DNA of 13,501 nt from Lawsonibacter sp. (lineage in GTDB: Bacteria > Bacillota > Clostridia > Oscillospirales > Oscillospiraceae): the NCBI GenBank assembly GCA_022798155.1, contig JAAWLY010000051.1:1-13501 (forward strand), given 5' to 3'. Under the pieces are notes generated by a model. That model ran no database searches. It was not told the origin of the DNA and saw only the letters and a list, made by a program, of their open reading frames with translations. The position numbers and the translations under genes are program-made. This document shows, piece by piece, positions 11,691 through 13,501 of this stretch. The first letter of the stretch is position 1; each line of letters starts with the position of its first letter.

Positions 11691-12290
11691 TATTTCTCTC
11701 CGGCCCTCCAGAGCCCGGACCAGGGTAGCGTCGTCGGCGTACTCCAGGTGGCTGCCCACGGGGATGCCGTAGGCCAGGCGGGTCACCTTCACCTGGAAGG
11801 GCCTGAGCAGCCGGGACAGGTACATGGCGGTGGCCTCTCCCTCGGTATCCGGGTTGGTGGCCATAATCACTTCCTCGATTCCGCCCGCGGCCACCCGCTC
11901 CACCAGTGAGCGGATGTACAGGTCGTCCGGCCCCACATGGTTCATGGGGGAAAGCACCCCGTGAAGGACATGGTATCGCCCGTTGTACTCCCGGCTGCGC
12001 TCCATGGCCACCACGTCCTTGGGGTCGGCCACCACGCAGACGGTGGTTTCATCCCGCTTGGCGCTGGCGCAGATGGGGCAGGGGCCGTCCCCCTCGGTCA
12101 GGTTCTGGCAGACGGGGCAACAGTGGATGTGGGCCTTGGCGTCGGTGATAGCCTGGGCAAAGGCGGCGGTCTCCTCTTCGGGCAGGGAGAGCACATGGAA
12201 GGCCAGCCGCTGGGCGGATTTTACGCCTACCCCGGGCAGCTTGGCGAAGTGCTCCACCAGATTTTCAAGGGCAGGGGGAAAGTATTGCAT
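11688..12290 (-). CDS. recR: Recombination mediator protein RecR
   Basis: Works with RecF and RecO to load RecA on gapped DNA. The 200-aa length is standard. Visible parts are a helix-hairpin-helix near 18-35 (LPGVGVKSAQRLAFHVL), a C4 zinc finger (C58, C61, C71, C74), a Toprim domain starting VVADPKDVVAMERS (86-99) with acidic residues in NPDTEGEATAMYLS (146-159), and the C-terminal TRLAYGIPVGSHLEYAD block. GGAGGT at 12298-12303, 7 nt upstream, fixes the ATG. The usual neighbours dnaX and ybaB are not upstream; rpe and a repeat element are. No clear promoter of its own was found, so transcription from rpe through the repeat is possible. Confidence 0.96.
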   Translation of the reverse strand: MQYFPPALENLVEHFAKLPGVGVKSAQRLAFHVLSLPEEETAAFAQAITDAKAHIHCCPVCQNLTEGDGPCPICASAKRDETTVCVVADPKDVVAMERSREYNGRYHVLHGVLSPMNHVGPDDLYIRSLVERVAAGGIEEVIMATNPDTEGEATAMYLSRLLRPFQVKVTRLAYGIPVGSHLEYADDATLVRALEGRREI

Positions 12291-12344
12291 GGGAAAGACC
12301 TCCGTGGGATGTAATCGTCGTAGGGCGGGACCTCTGGGATTAAA

Positions 12345-12412
12345 TGTAGGGGCGGATATTATCCGCCCGTGGGACAGGCTGCTATCAGGTGCAGATGATA
12401 TTCGCCCCTACA
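12345..12412. repeat. 68-bp element with terminal inverted repeats (MITE-like)
   Basis: The ends TGTAGGGGCG (12345-12354) and CGCCCCTACA (12403-12412) are perfect inverted repeats; extended to 19 bp they match at 17. The left part also forms an internal hairpin GGGCGGAT/ATCCGCCC (12350-12357 with 12361-12368). A related degenerate end, CGTAGGGCGGGA, occurs just to its left (12319-12330). The right end overlaps the stop codon of rpe. No target-site duplication is visible and no transposase is nearby. Confidence 0.7.
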
Positions 12413-13058
12413 CAATGCCTCGCAGCGCCTGAATGGCGCCGGGGATATCGACCGCGCCGTAAACAGCGGAGCCGGCCACCAGGACGTTGGCCCCGGCCTC
12501 TTTCACCAGGGGGGCGGTCTTGGGGGAGATTCCCCCGTCCACTTCCAGCTCGCAGGCGGGGTTATACTGGTCAATGATAGCCCGCACCTGGCGGATGGTC
12601 TCCAGCTGCCCCTCCATGAACGCCTGGCCGCCGAAACCGGGCTCCACCGTCATCACCAGCACCAGGTCCAGCTGCTCAATATAGGGCAGGACAGCCTCCG
12701 CCTTGGTAATGGGCCGGAGGGCGACGGCCCGTTTTACGCCGCAGTCCCCCATGATCTTCAGGGCCTCGGCGATACGGGTGGGGTGGTCGGCCTCCAGGTG
12801 AACCGACAGCAGATCAGCCCCCGCCTTGGCGAAGGCCTCCACATACCGCACCGGCTTGTCCACCATAAGGTGGACATCCAGGAACATGTCGGTGCACTTC
12901 CGGATGGACTTAACCACCGGCGCGCCGATGGTGAGGTTGGGCACAAAGGCGCCGTCCATCACATCCACATGGAGGTAGTCGGCGGAGGACACTTTCTTAA
13001 TGTCCCGCTCCAGGTTGACGAAGTCGGCGGACAGAATCGAGGGCGCAATTTTTATCAT
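12408..13058 (-). CDS. rpe: Ribulose-phosphate 3-epimerase
   Basis: Interconverts D-ribulose 5-phosphate and D-xylulose 5-phosphate in the pentose phosphate pathway. The 216-aa TIM barrel is of standard length. It has APSILSADF (5-13), metal ligands H30 and D32 in LHVDVMDG, H63 in LDVHLMV, the phosphate loop VEPGFGGQ (138-145), catalytic D174 in EVDGGI and VAGSAVYG (194-201). The frame is open upstream to 13265, but the ATG at 13058 is right: AAGGAGGAG lies 6 nt before it and family homology begins at MIKIAPS. The stop codon TAG and part of the last codon come from the right end of the 68-bp repeat. Upstream is a GC-rich structured spacer with no obvious promoter. Confidence 0.96.
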   Translation of the reverse strand: MIKIAPSILSADFVNLERDIKKVSSADYLHVDVMDGAFVPNLTIGAPVVKSIRKCTDMFLDVHLMVDKPVRYVEAFAKAGADLLSVHLEADHPTRIAEALKIMGDCGVKRAVALRPITKAEAVLPYIEQLDLVLVMTVEPGFGGQAFMEGQLETIRQVRAIIDQYNPACELEVDGGISPKTAPLVKEAGANVLVAGSAVYGAVDIPGAIQALRGIV

Positions 13059-13064
13059 GACAAG

Positions 13065-13073
13065 CTCCTCCTT
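13065..13073 (-). promoter_or_regulatory. Ribosome binding site fixing the rpe start
   Basis: AAGGAGGAG on the minus strand, 6 nt before the ATG at 13058. The in-frame ATG at 13076 precedes this site and lacks one of its own. Confidence 0.85.
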
Positions 13074-13266
13074 CATTTGGACAGGCGCTGGGGACAGCCC
13101 CGGCGCATAGGATAATGCAGCGGAGATGAGGCCCCGGGCGCAAATGGGCTGCTCCAGGCCGGACCCACGGCCCAAACCCGTCCTCCTGCGCCCGGCCGGT
13201 CCGCCGCTTTCAGATAGCCGTCCGTCGGGAGGCCCGTGAGGCCCCCGGCGGGCGGCACAGGACAAA
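13074..13266. other. GC-rich, highly self-complementary spacer between ilvA and rpe
   Basis: About 190 nt with no convincing gene or promoter. Visible pairings are 13085-13093 with 13098-13106 (loop ACAG), 13119-13123 with 13204-13208 enclosing 13134-13142 with 13187-13195 (perfect 9 bp), and a long imperfect hairpin 13217-13256. It could be the rpe leader, a 3' structure of ilvA, or a separate RNA. The overlapping minus-strand open frame has low-complexity Gly/Arg/Pro composition and is not believed to be coding. Confidence 0.4.
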
Positions 13267-13501
13267 TCAGGTGTAGAAGTCGGCGGTGTCGGTTTCTACA
13301 GCGTGGAAGCCCTGGGCCCGGAGGGCGGAGAGGATCTGCTCCTTGTGGTCGTGGCCGAAAGCCTCCAGGGTGACCCGCAGCTCCACCCCGGACTGGCGGT
13401 TTATGTTGACAAACTGGTTGTGCTCCAGCTTGATGACATTGCCGTTGTTGTCGGCCAGAATCTGGGCCACCGCCAGCAGGGAGCCGGGCCGGTCGGGGAG
13501 C
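13267..13501 (-). CDS. ilvA: Threonine ammonia-lyase, C-terminal ACT domain (partial, runs off right edge)
   Basis: Only the last 77 codons are in the window; the frame continues beyond 13501. The visible part starts LPDRPGSLLAVAQILAD, continues VIKLEHNQF and VNINRQSGVELRVTLEA, and ends TADFYT. This is the ACT domain pattern seen at the C-terminus of clostridial threonine dehydratases (IlvA/TdcB), which deaminate threonine to 2-oxobutanoate for isoleucine synthesis or catabolism. The ACT domain is well supported. Assignment to threonine ammonia-lyase rather than another ACT-tailed protein is likely but rests on the linker and tail, since the PLP-binding catalytic domain is outside the window. 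An apparent GTG start at 13470 is an internal valine. Confidence 0.75.
   Translation of the reverse strand, partial: LPDRPGSLLAVAQILADNNGNVIKLEHNQFVNINRQSGVELRVTLEAFGHDHKEQILSALRAQGFHAVETDTADFYT

Noticed and set aside
12408..13265. rpe starting upstream (285 codons)
   Set aside because: The added 69 residues are low-complexity and non-homologous, and the internal start at 13058 has an ideal AAGGAGGAG.
13267..13470. Stand-alone 67-residue ACT-domain protein starting with GTG at 13470
   Set aside because: The frame continues through the window edge with typical ACT sequence (LPDRPGSLLAV), so the GTG is an internal valine of a longer protein.
1..13501. CRISPR array, tRNA, rRNA, phage or toxin-antitoxin locus
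   Set aside because: No regularly spaced direct repeats, cloverleaf-like sequences, ribosomal RNA signatures, integrases or recognisable toxin families were seen on either strand.

Overview
The window looks like chromosomal core DNA of a GC-rich gut Clostridia, most likely Oscillospiraceae (Flavonifractor / Intestinimonas / Lawsonibacter-like). Three things point there: a clostridial-type glutamate dehydrogenase next to Gram-positive families (PcrA with a C-terminal Tudor-like tail, YlmH, a membrane-anchored HtrA); strongly GC-biased third codon positions with AT-rich Gram-positive promoters and AGGAGG-type ribosome sites; and GC-hairpin repeats of a kind common in gut Firmicutes. Assignment to a genus is inference. 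I saw no tRNA, rRNA, CRISPR array, phage or transposase gene.

Layout, left to right. (1) 1-1791: glutamate dehydrogenase gdhA on the minus strand, with a long structured leader, a good promoter and a strong terminator; then the terminator of the next unit. (2) 1792-3920: a minus-strand group of a DEAD-box RNA helicase, a six-helix membrane protein whose start overlaps the helicase stop (ATGA), and a 69-aa PspC-domain protein. (3) 3928-5368: a monocistronic membrane-anchored HtrA/DegP-type serine protease. (4) 5503-9858, minus strand: an EamA permease, then YlmH (S4 RNA-binding, ribosome quality control) and PcrA helicase 15 nt apart, driven by a near-consensus promoter. (5) 9864-11690, the only plus-strand block: SfsA nuclease, then two adjacent small acidic proteins that look like diverged paralogs, preceded by a sequence resembling a sigma-28 (SigD/FliA) promoter. 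(6) 11688-13501, minus strand: recombination mediator RecR, ribulose-phosphate 3-epimerase and the C-terminal ACT domain of a threonine ammonia-lyase that runs off the right edge.

Most genes are housekeeping and sit in short units rather than one pathway operon. The more unusual material lies between and inside them: a dispersed-type hairpin repeat that appears to be in frame inside the PcrA linker; a 68-bp terminal-inverted-repeat element that supplies the stop codon of rpe; a roughly 200-nt GC-rich, heavily self-complementary spacer between ilvA and rpe; and the sigma-28-like promoter before the unknown paralog pair. No complete novel defence or mobile system is visible; the paralog pair is the best candidate for undescribed biology.
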